From NORP259 sp041398705 (GTDB lineage: Bacteria; Planctomycetota; UBA1135; GCA-002686595), in the NCBI GenBank assembly GCA_041398705.1, contig JAWKUI010000008.1:62001-126000 (forward strand): 64,000 nt of DNA. The letters are read 5' to 3'. Below the pieces are notes generated by a model that searched no databases, was not told the DNA's origin, and saw only the letters and a list, made by a program, of their open reading frames with translations. Made by a program: the position numbers and the translations under genes. This document shows positions 1-7,511 of the stretch, in pieces (the first letter of the stretch is position 1; each line of letters begins with the position of its first letter).

Positions 1-101
1 CGATTCGGGCCCTGCGCTGGCGTACGACCGGGGCATTGGTCCTGGTGCTGAGCGGAATGGCGCTGATGCAGTGGTGGGTGCTCCGGTGCGGGGATCCGTA
101 G
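1..101 (+). CDS. 3' end of a truncated membrane protein gene
   Basis: An open frame enters from the window edge (first full codon at position 3) and stops at TAG 99-101. The visible 32 residues contain a hydrophobic stretch (GALVLVLSGMALM) flanked by arginines, followed by a short polar tail. This looks like the last transmembrane helix of a membrane protein. Too little is present to name a family. The frame has codon use like the rest of the window, but a chance reading cannot be excluded over this length. Confidence 0.4.
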   Translation, partial: IRALRWRTTGALVLVLSGMALMQWWVLRCGDP

Positions 102-1259
102 CGCTGGAGCCAAGGCAGCCAACGCTGCGGGCAGAAGGTGTGGCGCAGCCGCCGGTGGGGGCAATGCAAAAGCCGTGTGAAACCGAATCGGTTGCATAGG
201 CACCGTTTGCTGGCGGTTTGCGGGCCTCGCGATGCCGAGGGGGAGAACGTGCGATTCAGCACCGTCCGCTGAAATCCGGGGAATACGTGCATTCCGGGAT
301 TGGTGCAAAGGAAGCGTGAAAACGGACGCTTTTACAATGCCAACGGGAAATTCGGGCAATGCTGCGGGCTACGGACCCGTAGTACCGGGGAAGCATTGTC
401 CCCTGGACGCACGAATCGATCCCATGCACACACCTGCGCTCAAAAGTTGGTTTTTCCCCGGCTCCTGGCTGGATCAATGGGTGATCGGACCCATCCCGTC
501 GCAGTTCGTTGCCGAGCCCGTTGCGGCGCTGCGAAAGCCCGGCACCCTGCCCGCGCCCAACGGCCGCGTGCAGCGGGTTTGGAATCGATGGGCGCTGCGC
601 TGCCTGGAGTTCATGGATCACGCGGCGGCTTGGGTCCGCCCCGTGCAGGCGCTGCCGATCCCGGTGCGCGTGCGGTCCAGGCGTCGGTGAGACGAGCGGG
701 GTCGCCGTACGCCGGATTTCCGGTCGGTGGCCTGGCACCTCGGTCGCTGGAAAGAGGCCGTGGGGAGATTGCGGTCCGGGGGTCAGCACCATGGGGGTGT
801 TGCTGGCTCCCGGCCGTTTCCTTTTCCCGATCTGAGTCGGTTTCCTCAGAAAGTCAGCCCGCCGGGAAGTCTTTTGGCGGCTCCTCCGTCTGCTTACCCG
901 CCTGGAACGGAGAACTGGGCCGAAGCCCCCCTGGGGGCAGGAGAGAGTGAGAGGTTTCTTGTTGCTGGCCGGGCCCAGGGGGTGACTCCCCGGGGCCCGG
1001 CTGCCCATTTCCGGGCCTCCACGACGCGTGCAGGGAGAAACGGCTCCAGGGTCCGAGGGGATGTTCCGATGCAGCCGATGGTAGGCAGCCCCCCCGCTGC
1101 CTGACAGGCCCGTTCCCCCACGGGCCCCCCGGTTCCGGCGACAGCGACGCCGGCACCCTCAACGGCATCATGCCGGGAACACACCCCCCCAATGAGGTTG
1201 TTCCAAGGGCGGTCACCAGCGGTGGCCGCCCTCTTTTCATCCCCGGTCGCTCCGGGGGC
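102..1259. other. Long stretch with no well-supported gene
   Basis: About 1.15 kb lies between the truncated gene and the DinB-like gene. Open frames exist on both strands, but their translations are rich in Arg, Pro and Gly and look like antisense or out-of-frame readings of GC-rich DNA. The only candidate worth listing is the small frame at 424-690. There are strong GC-rich hairpins: 969-976 pairs with 993-1000 around GGGG/CCCC, and GGCCCGT/ACGGGCC lies near 1106-1126. A structured RNA or a decayed gene is possible, but I recognise no known RNA family. Confidence 0.5.
424..690 (+). CDS. Possible small hypothetical protein (88 aa)
   Basis: An ATG at 424 opens an 88-codon frame. Its translation (MHTPALKSWFFPGSWLDQWV at the start) is less biased than the competing frames: it has mixed hydrophobic, aromatic and charged residues and several tryptophans. 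There is no signal peptide, no convincing transmembrane segment and no recognisable domain, and no clear ribosome-binding site precedes it. It may be a real small gene, the remnant of a larger one, or chance. It is listed because nothing else occupies this stretch. Confidence 0.25.
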   Translation: MHTPALKSWFFPGSWLDQWVIGPIPSQFVAEPVAALRKPGTLPAPNGRVQRVWNRWALRCLEFMDHAAAWVRPVQALPIPVRVRSRRR

Positions 1260-1802
1260 TCAGCCGCGGGGCAGGGCAGCGGCGATGTCCTGGATGATCG
1301 CCAAGTGGTGCCGGGCGTGCATGGCGCAGAAGCGCATCCAGTGGCTGGCGCGCAGGGGGCCGAGCACCTGGTGTTTGATCCAGCCGGCGCTGGCTTCGGG
1401 GGTGACCGGGGACGCCGTGAGCTCGGCGATGCTGCGGTCGACGTTGGCGAGCTCTTCTTCGATCGAAGCCCGCTCGACCCATTCCGCCGGAACGACCATG
1501 CGCGGGGCCTGGGTGCTGCCGCGGGGAACGGTCTGGGCTTCCAGCACGGCCTGGGCTTCGGGAGCGAGGGCCCCCTCGGGGCGGATCAGGATGCCCTTGC
1601 CCCGCACGAGAGCCAGCACGTTGGCGAGGCCCAGGTCGGTGGCCAGGACCACGTGGAAGAGGTGCTGCGCGACGCTCCAGCCGGAAACCGATTCGACCCG
1701 GTGGTTGAGGTGTTCGCCCACGCGGTCGAGTGTTGCTCGGAAGTCGCGCACGCACTCGCGTAGGCTCGCAAGGTCTGCGTTGCTGTCGAATTCGATGGTC
1801 AT
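1260..1802 (-). CDS. DinB/DUF1569-like four-helix protein
   Basis: A 180-residue soluble protein, starting at MTIEFDSNADLASLREC. A longer upstream frame is Arg/Pro-rich and was rejected as the start. The helical pattern and histidines fit the DinB/YfiT-like metal-binding four-helix fold, close to DUF1569: a first His in a GWSVAQHLFHVV helix and a C-terminal MHARHHLAIIQDI helix with the typical H-x3-H type spacing. Members of this superfamily bind a divalent metal and often act as thiol-dependent transferases or damage-induced proteins, but the substrate here is unknown. It stands alone, divergent from the thiol-redox genes that follow. Confidence 0.7.
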   Translation of the reverse strand: MTIEFDSNADLASLRECVRDFRATLDRVGEHLNHRVESVSGWSVAQHLFHVVLATDLGLANVLALVRGKGILIRPEGALAPEAQAVLEAQTVPRGSTQAPRMVVPAEWVERASIEEELANVDRSIAELTASPVTPEASAGWIKHQVLGPLRASHWMRFCAMHARHHLAIIQDIAAALPRG

Positions 1803-2148
1803 GGCAGGCCGGGTAGGGGCTTGGAGCCTCGCGGTAAGAACCGGGTGATTTGGGGCCGATCCGGCGCGGTCGAGCCGATGGACCCAGGGGCGCCCCGTGG
1901 CGCCGAACGTGTTCCGCACGTCCGCGAACCGGGAGTCCGGAGCGGCGATGCGGTGCCGCCAGTGTGCCTTGCCTGGACTCTCCGGGCCAGGACCACAGGT
2001 CGTCAAGCCGCGGACTTGTGCCCCAAGACCCCGCCTGGGAAGTCCGGGGAGCGAGGACCATGGACCAAGACCGAACCGGGGTTGAGCCCTCCGGTCGTTT
2101 TGCCTATGGGAACCCATCCCTAGCCCCCGTTCGGATCTCCCTCTCCCC
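1803..2148. other. Divergent intergenic region
   Basis: This 346-base gap separates the minus-strand DinB-like gene from the plus-strand DsbD-N-like gene, so it should hold promoters for both. I see no small gene, tRNA or strong hairpin, and no promoter consensus I would defend. A purine-poor leader (CTCCCTCTCCCC) directly precedes the downstream start, so that gene lacks a good Shine-Dalgarno sequence. Confidence 0.5.
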
Positions 2149-3090
2149 ATGCATCCCATGTCCCGGTTGACGGCCTTGGCCGCACTGTCCCTGTTCCTCG
2201 CGCCCCTTCCGGGTTTCGCGGGTCAGGAATCAGAAGAAGCTCCGCCCGCCGCAGAATCAACCGAGGTGCAACCCGAGGTGAAGCCGGAGCTCTTCTTTGA
2301 CGTGGAGCAGTTCGCCCCGGGCAAACGCGCGAGCCTCGTGATCGTCCTGAACGTGCCGGAGCAATGGCACATCTACTGGGACCATCCGGGCGAAGCGGGC
2401 ATGGCCACGACGATCGAGGTCACCGGCCCCGAGGGCTGGCAGATCGAAGCGGTGCGATATCCCGGGCCCACGCCGTACGTGGACGCCCAGGGCAACGCGT
2501 GCAACATCCTCGAGGGGGAAGCGGGCTTTTTCGTGCCCATCCTGCCGCCGGATGACGCGAAGCCGGGCAGCGAGGTCGAGTTCCGGGTGCGGGCCACCTG
2601 GCTGCTCTGCAAGGAGTCATGCCAACTAGGCAAACTCGATCAGACCATTTCCGTGCAGGTGACCGATTCCCTGCCGCGGCGCGTCAGCGATCGACGGCTC
2701 GCCGGAATGCGCAACCGCCTGCCGCGCATCGGGCCGGGATCCAAGGTCGTCGGCTATTCCTTCGCGGGTGACCTGGATGAGGCCAACTTGACCTTCATGC
2801 TGCCGCGCAGCGCGGAACTGCGCTTCTTCCCGTACGCGGACAGCGCTATGGTCGTGGCGCAGGAGGCCGAAGGCTCGCGGGCCGCGGAACTCAGCCAACG
2901 CAACTACGTGCTGCGGCAAAGTCCCTCCGCCGATGTGGAGGCGATCGGCGTGCACGGCGTGTTGCGCGTGCAGGAAGAGTCCCGCGTCCAATACTTCGAG
3001 ATCAACCTGACCGGCGCGCAATTCCGCGAGCCGGTCGTGGAAAACCTGGGGCACGGCGACCTGCCGGTCGTTCCCCGCAAGAAAGAGTAG
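2149..3090 (+). CDS. Exported DsbD N-terminal-domain-like protein
   Basis: A 313-residue protein with a signal peptide (LTALAALSLFLAPLPGFA, cleavage near residue 25); an ATG at 2158 is an equally good start. The body resembles the periplasmic N-terminal (alpha) domain of DsbD/ScsB. It has the WHIYWDHPGEAG segment, a cysteine in DAQGNACNIL, and a WLLCKESC pair like the redox-active cysteines that receive electrons from the membrane domain. The DsbD membrane and C-terminal domains are absent. The next gene, 22 bases downstream, is a double redoxin, so the pair probably works in envelope thiol chemistry. Assignment to the DsbD-N superfamily is by motif; the electron donor is unknown. Confidence 0.75.
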   Translation: MHPMSRLTALAALSLFLAPLPGFAGQESEEAPPAAESTEVQPEVKPELFFDVEQFAPGKRASLVIVLNVPEQWHIYWDHPGEAGMATTIEVTGPEGWQIEAVRYPGPTPYVDAQGNACNILEGEAGFFVPILPPDDAKPGSEVEFRVRATWLLCKESCQLGKLDQTISVQVTDSLPRRVSDRRLAGMRNRLPRIGPGSKVVGYSFAGDLDEANLTFMLPRSAELRFFPYADSAMVVAQEAEGSRAAELSQRNYVLRQSPSADVEAIGVHGVLRVQEESRVQYFEINLTGAQFREPVVENLGHGDLPVVPRKKE

Positions 3091-3112
3091 TCCCAATTCA
3101 AAGGTGATTCCC

Positions 3113-4312
3113 ATGCTCCTTGCCAAGTTCGCTCTCGCCGGCGCTTTGATGGCGGCCGGCACCGTTTCCGGTCACCTGGTCCAAGATCGCGCGGCCGTGG
3201 CGCCGTCGCAGATCCTGCCGACCTTCCGCGCCGAACTGAACCGGCCCGCGCCCGACTTCCAGCTCAAGGACACCGATGGCAAGTCCTGGCGCTTGGCCGA
3301 TCTGAAGGGCCAGGTGGTCGTGCTCGAGTGGTACAACCCCGACTGCCCGGTGGTGCGCGAGGCGCATGGCACCGAAGGGGTACTGCGTACCCTTGGCAAC
3401 CGTGTGGGGCGCATGGAGAACGCCACCTGGCTGGCGATCAACTCGGGCGCCGAGGGTCAGCAGGGTCATGGACTTGAGCGCAACAAGCGTAGCCGCGGTG
3501 AGTACAGCATCGAGTACCCGGTGCTGCTCGACGAAACCGGCGTGGTGGGACGCGCGTACGGCGCCACCACGACCCCGCACCTCTACATCATCGATGCCGC
3601 CGGAACCCTCGTGTACATGGGGGGCCATGCGGATCGCAAGGGTGGAGACCTGATCGCCCCCGCGGTCGAAGCCGCCTTGGCGGGCAACCGTCCGGAGCCG
3701 GGTCGCACCCCGAACCGCGGTTGCAGCGTCAAGTATCCGACCACGGCGACCCTCGGCTGCGTGGCGCCCGCGTTTGAACTGTCGGACCTGAACGACAAGG
3801 TGTACCGCAGCAACGAATTGTTGGGCAAGATTGTCGTGCTCGAGTGGTTCAACCCCCTGTGTCCCGTGGTCGAGGCCGCGCACGACACCGGCATCCTCAA
3901 GCACCAGGCGGCGGAACTGACCCGTTCCGGCCAAGTCGTTTGGATGGCGATCAACTCCGGGCACAAGGCGGATCCCAGCGCCAGCCGGACCAACAACCTC
4001 GAGGCCATCAAGAAGTGGAGCCTCGGGCATCCGCTGCTGATGGATACCAGCGGCAGGGTCGGCAAGGCCTACGATGCCCGCGTGACGCCGACGACCTACG
4101 TGCTCGATGCGCACGGCCGGGTGATGTACATCGGCGGCCCCGGCGATGGGGAGCACCCCTACGTCAAAGAGGTGGTGACCCGCTTGCTGAAGGGCGAGCC
4201 CGTCGAGCCGACGCGCACCGAAGCCCAGGGCTGCTCGGTGAAGTACGCCAAGGAAGAAGAGAAGGGTGCGGAGGCTGGCGCCGAGAAGGGCGAGCGTCCC
4301 GAGCGCAAGTAG
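3113..4312 (+). CDS. Exported double-domain redoxin (tandem AhpC/TSA-type)
   Basis: A 399-residue protein. ATG 3113 is chosen because AAAGG at 3100-3104 sits at good spacing; an in-frame GTG at 3104 overlaps that site. After a signal-like N-terminus come two homologous thioredoxin-fold domains of ~180 residues. Each begins APxFxLxD, carries a WYNPDCPVV or WFNPLCPVV active site with one cysteine rather than CxxC, contains a ...TPTTYVLDA-type strand, and ends in a GCSVKY motif. The family is peroxiredoxin/ResA-like. The single-Cys NPxCPVV signature suggests a peroxidase-like or thiol-relay role rather than a classic disulfide reductase. It is probably co-transcribed with the DsbD-N-like gene. 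Confidence 0.85.
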   Translation: MLLAKFALAGALMAAGTVSGHLVQDRAAVAPSQILPTFRAELNRPAPDFQLKDTDGKSWRLADLKGQVVVLEWYNPDCPVVREAHGTEGVLRTLGNRVGRMENATWLAINSGAEGQQGHGLERNKRSRGEYSIEYPVLLDETGVVGRAYGATTTPHLYIIDAAGTLVYMGGHADRKGGDLIAPAVEAALAGNRPEPGRTPNRGCSVKYPTTATLGCVAPAFELSDLNDKVYRSNELLGKIVVLEWFNPLCPVVEAAHDTGILKHQAAELTRSGQVVWMAINSGHKADPSASRTNNLEAIKKWSLGHPLLMDTSGRVGKAYDARVTPTTYVLDAHGRVMYIGGPGDGEHPYVKEVVTRLLKGEPVEPTRTEAQGCSVKYAKEEEKGAEAGAEKGERPERK

Positions 4313-4330
4313 GCGTATCCTTCCAAAAGG

Positions 4331-4369
4331 CGCGCGCCCCGGTTCCGCTGAGCGGATCCGGGGCGCGCG
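4331..4369. terminator. Bidirectional terminator hairpin
   Basis: CGCGCGCCCCGG at 4331-4342 pairs exactly with CCGGGGCGCGCG at 4358-4369, and an inner TCCGCT/AGCGGA helix extends the stem. It lies between two converging genes (redoxin on plus, HerA-like ATPase on minus), where one hairpin can end both transcripts. Confidence 0.8.
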
Positions 4370-4388
4370 GCGTTTGGGCTGGCTTCCA

Positions 4389-6839
4389 TCACCACGCGGG
4401 GGTGGATTTGCCCTCCGCGGACTGGTGGTAGGGGACCCAGATCAGAGTGAAGGCATCGAACTGGATGTCGGTCTTGCGCGGAGCGATGCGCAGTTCCTCC
4501 AGCTCTTCGCGGCGATTCTCGAATTCGCGGCGCAGGTCCTCGAGCTCGCGCTCCAGATCCTTTTCGAGTTCGCGGTACTCCCGTTCGACCTGATCCAGAT
4601 CGTCTTCGGCGCGGCGCACGTCGGCCTTTTCGCGCCGGGCGCGGGTGGCGGCTTTGGCGGCCGCTGTGATGTCCGAACGGCTGCGTTTGCGGCCGAGCAG
4701 GCTGGCGACCACCGACCCCACGCGGGCCCAGGTCGAAGTGCGAACCTCCGAGTACTGGTCTTCCTGGGTCTCCACTTTTTGCTCGGCCTTGCGCACCTTC
4801 TCGCGGGCGCGGTCGAGCTTGGTGGTGTAGGAATCGCGCAGCTTCTCCACCGCCAGGTCGCGCTTCTCGCGCGAGGCCTGTTGCAGGCGCGAGCGGAAGG
4901 TGGCTTCGCTTTCACCGGGCTCGGAGGTCAGCTTGTGTTCGGCGGACTTCCAAAGCACCATCGCTTCGTTCTGGTAGAAGTGGTCTTTGACGCTGCTCTG
5001 CCACGAACGCCAGGTGGTCTTCTTGCCCGCGTCGGTGGTCAGCAGGCCGTATTGGCCGTCCGGATGGGGTTGTGTGGCCAGTTTGGGCGCTTTGGTGCCG
5101 TACTGCGGCGCGATGGCGTCGATCGGCAGGCGGTCGCCCTTTTCCGGCAGCGGCAGCCGCAGCTCCGCGTTTTTCCACTGGTCGACTTTCGCGGGGCTGC
5201 TGACGTAGTGCAGGTCCACGCGCACCAGCAATTGCGGCTGGTAGACCAGGTGTTCGCCTCTTGCGGGCGGATCCACCAAGGGCAGCCAGGCTTGGGTGAC
5301 GGTGTCGGGGATTTCGGGGCGCACGGCCACCGAGCCGGCGGGCGGCAAGGTCACCGGCGACGGAGCGGGGGCCGGGGTCGGAGCAGGCGCGGCGGTTTCA
5401 GCACCTTTTGCGACCGGTTCGGCGGCCGGGGCCGGCGGCTTGCACAGACGCGTGAGTTCCTGCTTGGTCATCGGGCCGCGCAGGTAGGACAGCACCCAGC
5501 GGGTGGTGAACGTCACCGGGCCGCTTTCGTGCACGTTGTTCAGCAGAAACACGCGTTTGCCGAGGCCGGAGAGCATCGCGTCGAGGTCGGCGCGCGAGGG
5601 GCGGTTGCCGCCTTCGCTCATCGCGCCTTCGAGGCCGTCGAGAACGCGCGCCTTGTCCCGTTCGGTCTGCAGGCGACCCAGGAACCACGAACCGCAGTTC
5701 GAGAGGCCCTTGTAGTCTAGGTCGACCGGGTTCTGGGTGGACAGGATGCACCCGAGGCCGAAGGCACGCGCCTGCTTGAGCAGGGTCATCATCGGCTTCT
5801 TCGACGGCGGTTCCGCGGTGGGGGGGAAGAAGCCGAAGATCTCGTCCATGTAGAGCAGGGCGCGCAGGCTCGAGGTGCCCGGTTGCGTGCGCATCCAGGC
5901 GACCACTTCGCCCAGCAGGATCGACACGAAGAACATGCGTTCTGCGTCGGACAGGTGCGCGATCGAAAGGATGCTGACCCGGGGCTTGCCCTCTTTGGTG
6001 TACAGGAGGTTCTGCACGTCGAGCGGCTCGCCTTCCATCCACGCGGCGAAGCCGGGGGAGGCGAGCACGTTGTTGAGGGTCATCGCCAGCTTGAAGCGCT
6101 CCTTCTGCGGGAAGAAGGACTCGACGTCCATGACGCCGAGGCGCTCGAAGGGCGGGTTCTGGACGTGGGTGATGAGACGCGCGAGATCCATGTTGCGGCC
6201 GGCGTTCCAGGCGTCGAGCAGGATGTTCGACAACAGGATCGATTCGCGGCTTTGCAGGGGGTCGGCGTCGATACCCACCAGGGCGAGCAGGCCCGCCACG
6301 CAGGATTGCACGCGGTCGCCGAGGGCTTCGGCGTCTTCGCGGATCGAAGCCGGCGGCGCGTCGAACGAACGCAGCACGCGCAGGGGGCGCGCGGTGGTGG
6401 CTCCCGGGGTGTAGACGGTGAACTCCGCGCTGTCCTTGAGCTTCTGGATGCGTTCTTTGGGTTGATCCCAATCGGCCAGGCCCTTCTCCCACATGGCGGC
6501 CGTGCCGGCGGCGAATTCGGCGACGGTTTTGCCCTTGCGCGAGGCTTCGCCCTCGTCGACCCAGGGCTCGAAGTCCTTGGGGCTGAGCTCGGGGAACTGC
6601 AGCATCAGGTTGGCCATGTCGCCCTTGGGGTCGATCACGATCGACGGAATGCCGTCGATGGCCGCCTCTTCGAGCAGGCCGACGCCGAGACCGGTTTTGC
6701 CGCTGCCCGTCATGCCGACGATCAGGGCGTGGGTGCACAGGTCCTTGGCGTCGTAGAGCAGGGGTTCGGGGATGGCTTTGCCCTCGGAATCGATCGGGCG
6801 CCCCAGATAGAACGTGGCGGGCAGTTCGTAGTTGTGCAT
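4389..6839 (-). CDS. HerA/DUF853-like P-loop ATPase with C-terminal coiled coil
   Basis: An 816-residue cytoplasmic ATPase. It has Walker A GMTGSGKT at residues 42-49, a VIDPKGDMANL strand typical of the HerA/FtsK/VirB4 class, Walker B LLYMDEIFGF near residue 330, and a sensor-like LSTQNPVDLDYKGL segment. A Pro/Ala-rich linker (about 480-510) leads to a helical region of roughly 150 residues (about 650-790) that is strongly coiled-coil (RREKADVRRAEDDLDQVERE). Proteins of this type are hexameric DNA-pumping or remodelling motors; the partner is unknown. It starts 7 bases after the small YidB-like gene, so the two probably form an operon. Confidence 0.85.
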   Translation of the reverse strand: MHNYELPATFYLGRPIDSEGKAIPEPLLYDAKDLCTHALIVGMTGSGKTGLGVGLLEEAAIDGIPSIVIDPKGDMANLMLQFPELSPKDFEPWVDEGEASRKGKTVAEFAAGTAAMWEKGLADWDQPKERIQKLKDSAEFTVYTPGATTARPLRVLRSFDAPPASIREDAEALGDRVQSCVAGLLALVGIDADPLQSRESILLSNILLDAWNAGRNMDLARLITHVQNPPFERLGVMDVESFFPQKERFKLAMTLNNVLASPGFAAWMEGEPLDVQNLLYTKEGKPRVSILSIAHLSDAERMFFVSILLGEVVAWMRTQPGTSSLRALLYMDEIFGFFPPTAEPPSKKPMMTLLKQARAFGLGCILSTQNPVDLDYKGLSNCGSWFLGRLQTERDKARVLDGLEGAMSEGGNRPSRADLDAMLSGLGKRVFLLNNVHESGPVTFTTRWVLSYLRGPMTKQELTRLCKPPAPAAEPVAKGAETAAPAPTPAPAPSPVTLPPAGSVAVRPEIPDTVTQAWLPLVDPPARGEHLVYQPQLLVRVDLHYVSSPAKVDQWKNAELRLPLPEKGDRLPIDAIAPQYGTKAPKLATQPHPDGQYGLLTTDAGKKTTWRSWQSSVKDHFYQNEAMVLWKSAEHKLTSEPGESEATFRSRLQQASREKRDLAVEKLRDSYTTKLDRAREKVRKAEQKVETQEDQYSEVRTSTWARVGSVVASLLGRKRSRSDITAAAKAATRARREKADVRRAEDDLDQVEREYRELEKDLERELEDLRREFENRREELEELRIAPRKTDIQFDAFTLIWVPYHQSAEGKSTPAW

Positions 6840-6846
6840 GGCAGGC

Positions 6847-7215
6847 TCAGGAAAGGTCGATGTTCAGGTTGCCGAGGATCGAACCGAGGCCGGACCCGCC
6901 GCCCAGGATCGAACCGGCTTTGGCGACGAGGTCGGGCAGCACGTGGCCGAGGGCGCCTTCGAGGCGCTGGGCTTCGACGCCTGCTTGCTGGGCCAGGTCG
7001 GCGAGGTTGAGCTGGTCGAGCAGCGAGCTCACGCCTTTGGGGGTCTGCAGGGAGGCCAAGTCGAGGCGACCTTGGGTGAAGAGGCCCATGACCTGCTGGG
7101 CAGCGCCGCCGAGCAGTTTGCCGGCTTGGCTGGCGTCCACGTCGAGCTGCCCGGCCACGCGAGCTTTCCATTCCCCCCATTGCGTGCCCAAAAGGGCTTC
7201 GATCATCTGTTCCAT
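6847..7215 (-). CDS. Small DUF937/YidB-like helical protein
   Basis: A 122-residue protein starting MEQMIEALLGTQWGEW; a longer upstream frame is a low-quality Arg/Gly/Pro extension and was rejected. It is helical, with a repeated small-residue pattern and a Gly-rich C-terminus (LGGGSGLGSILGNL) that resembles the YidB/DUF937 group. No catalytic motif is visible. It lies directly upstream of the HerA-like ATPase with a 7-base gap, which suggests a linked role. The family name is by resemblance only. Confidence 0.6.
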   Translation of the reverse strand: MEQMIEALLGTQWGEWKARVAGQLDVDASQAGKLLGGAAQQVMGLFTQGRLDLASLQTPKGVSSLLDQLNLADLAQQAGVEAQRLEGALGHVLPDLVAKAGSILGGGSGLGSILGNLNIDLS

Positions 7216-7224
7216 GGGGGCACA

Positions 7225-7255
7225 GGGTAGCCCCCGGCCGGGGTGGGGGCTACCC
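7225..7255 (-). terminator. GC-rich hairpin between tnaA and the YidB-like gene
   Basis: GGGTAGCCCCC at 7225-7235 pairs with GGGGGCTACCC at 7245-7255 (11 bp, 9-base loop). It lies downstream of the tryptophanase gene and just upstream of the start of the next minus-strand gene. It could be the tnaA terminator or a leader hairpin. No clear U-run follows. Confidence 0.5.
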
Positions 7256-7377
7256 CGCCGAGCGCCGCTTCCAGTGGGGCTGAATGGGCTGCGCACCGTT
7301 CAACCGGGGATGGCGCGAAGCCTGCGGCGCTTGCGCTCCACCCTGGAGCCCGGCCGCGGCACGCTCGGCATCGGATG

Positions 7378-7425
7378 GGCTCGAACCCGGCCGCGGCAAA
7401 CTTCGCCCGCGGTGGGTTCGAACCC
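7378..7425. repeat. Imperfect inverted repeat with GGGTTCGAACCC core
   Basis: Arms at 7378-7398 and 7405-7425 match at 17 of 21 positions as inverted copies. Each arm contains a self-palindromic GGG(C/T)TCGAACCC unit followed by a CCGCGG block, and a partial third copy (AGCCCGGCCGCGGC) lies near 7347-7360. This fills the 7256-7511 gap after tryptophanase. The TTCGA core recalls a tRNA T-arm, but no cloverleaf can be drawn around it. Confidence 0.5.
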
Positions 7426-7511
7426 GGGGTTGTGCGCCCCGCTCGCGACGGACCCGCTTCCGGACTTCGTACGATTCGTTTGCGAGGGTTACGGAACTTG
7501 CTGTGGCTTGA

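Noticed and set aside
97..130. SRP RNA-like word GCCAAGGCAG
   Set aside because: The neighbouring conserved GGTCAGG and GGAAGGAAGCAG elements of SRP RNA are missing.
7378..7425. tRNA suggested by two GGTTCGAACCC-like T-arm sequences
   Set aside because: No acceptor, D or anticodon stems can be drawn, and the two copies are arms of an inverted repeat.
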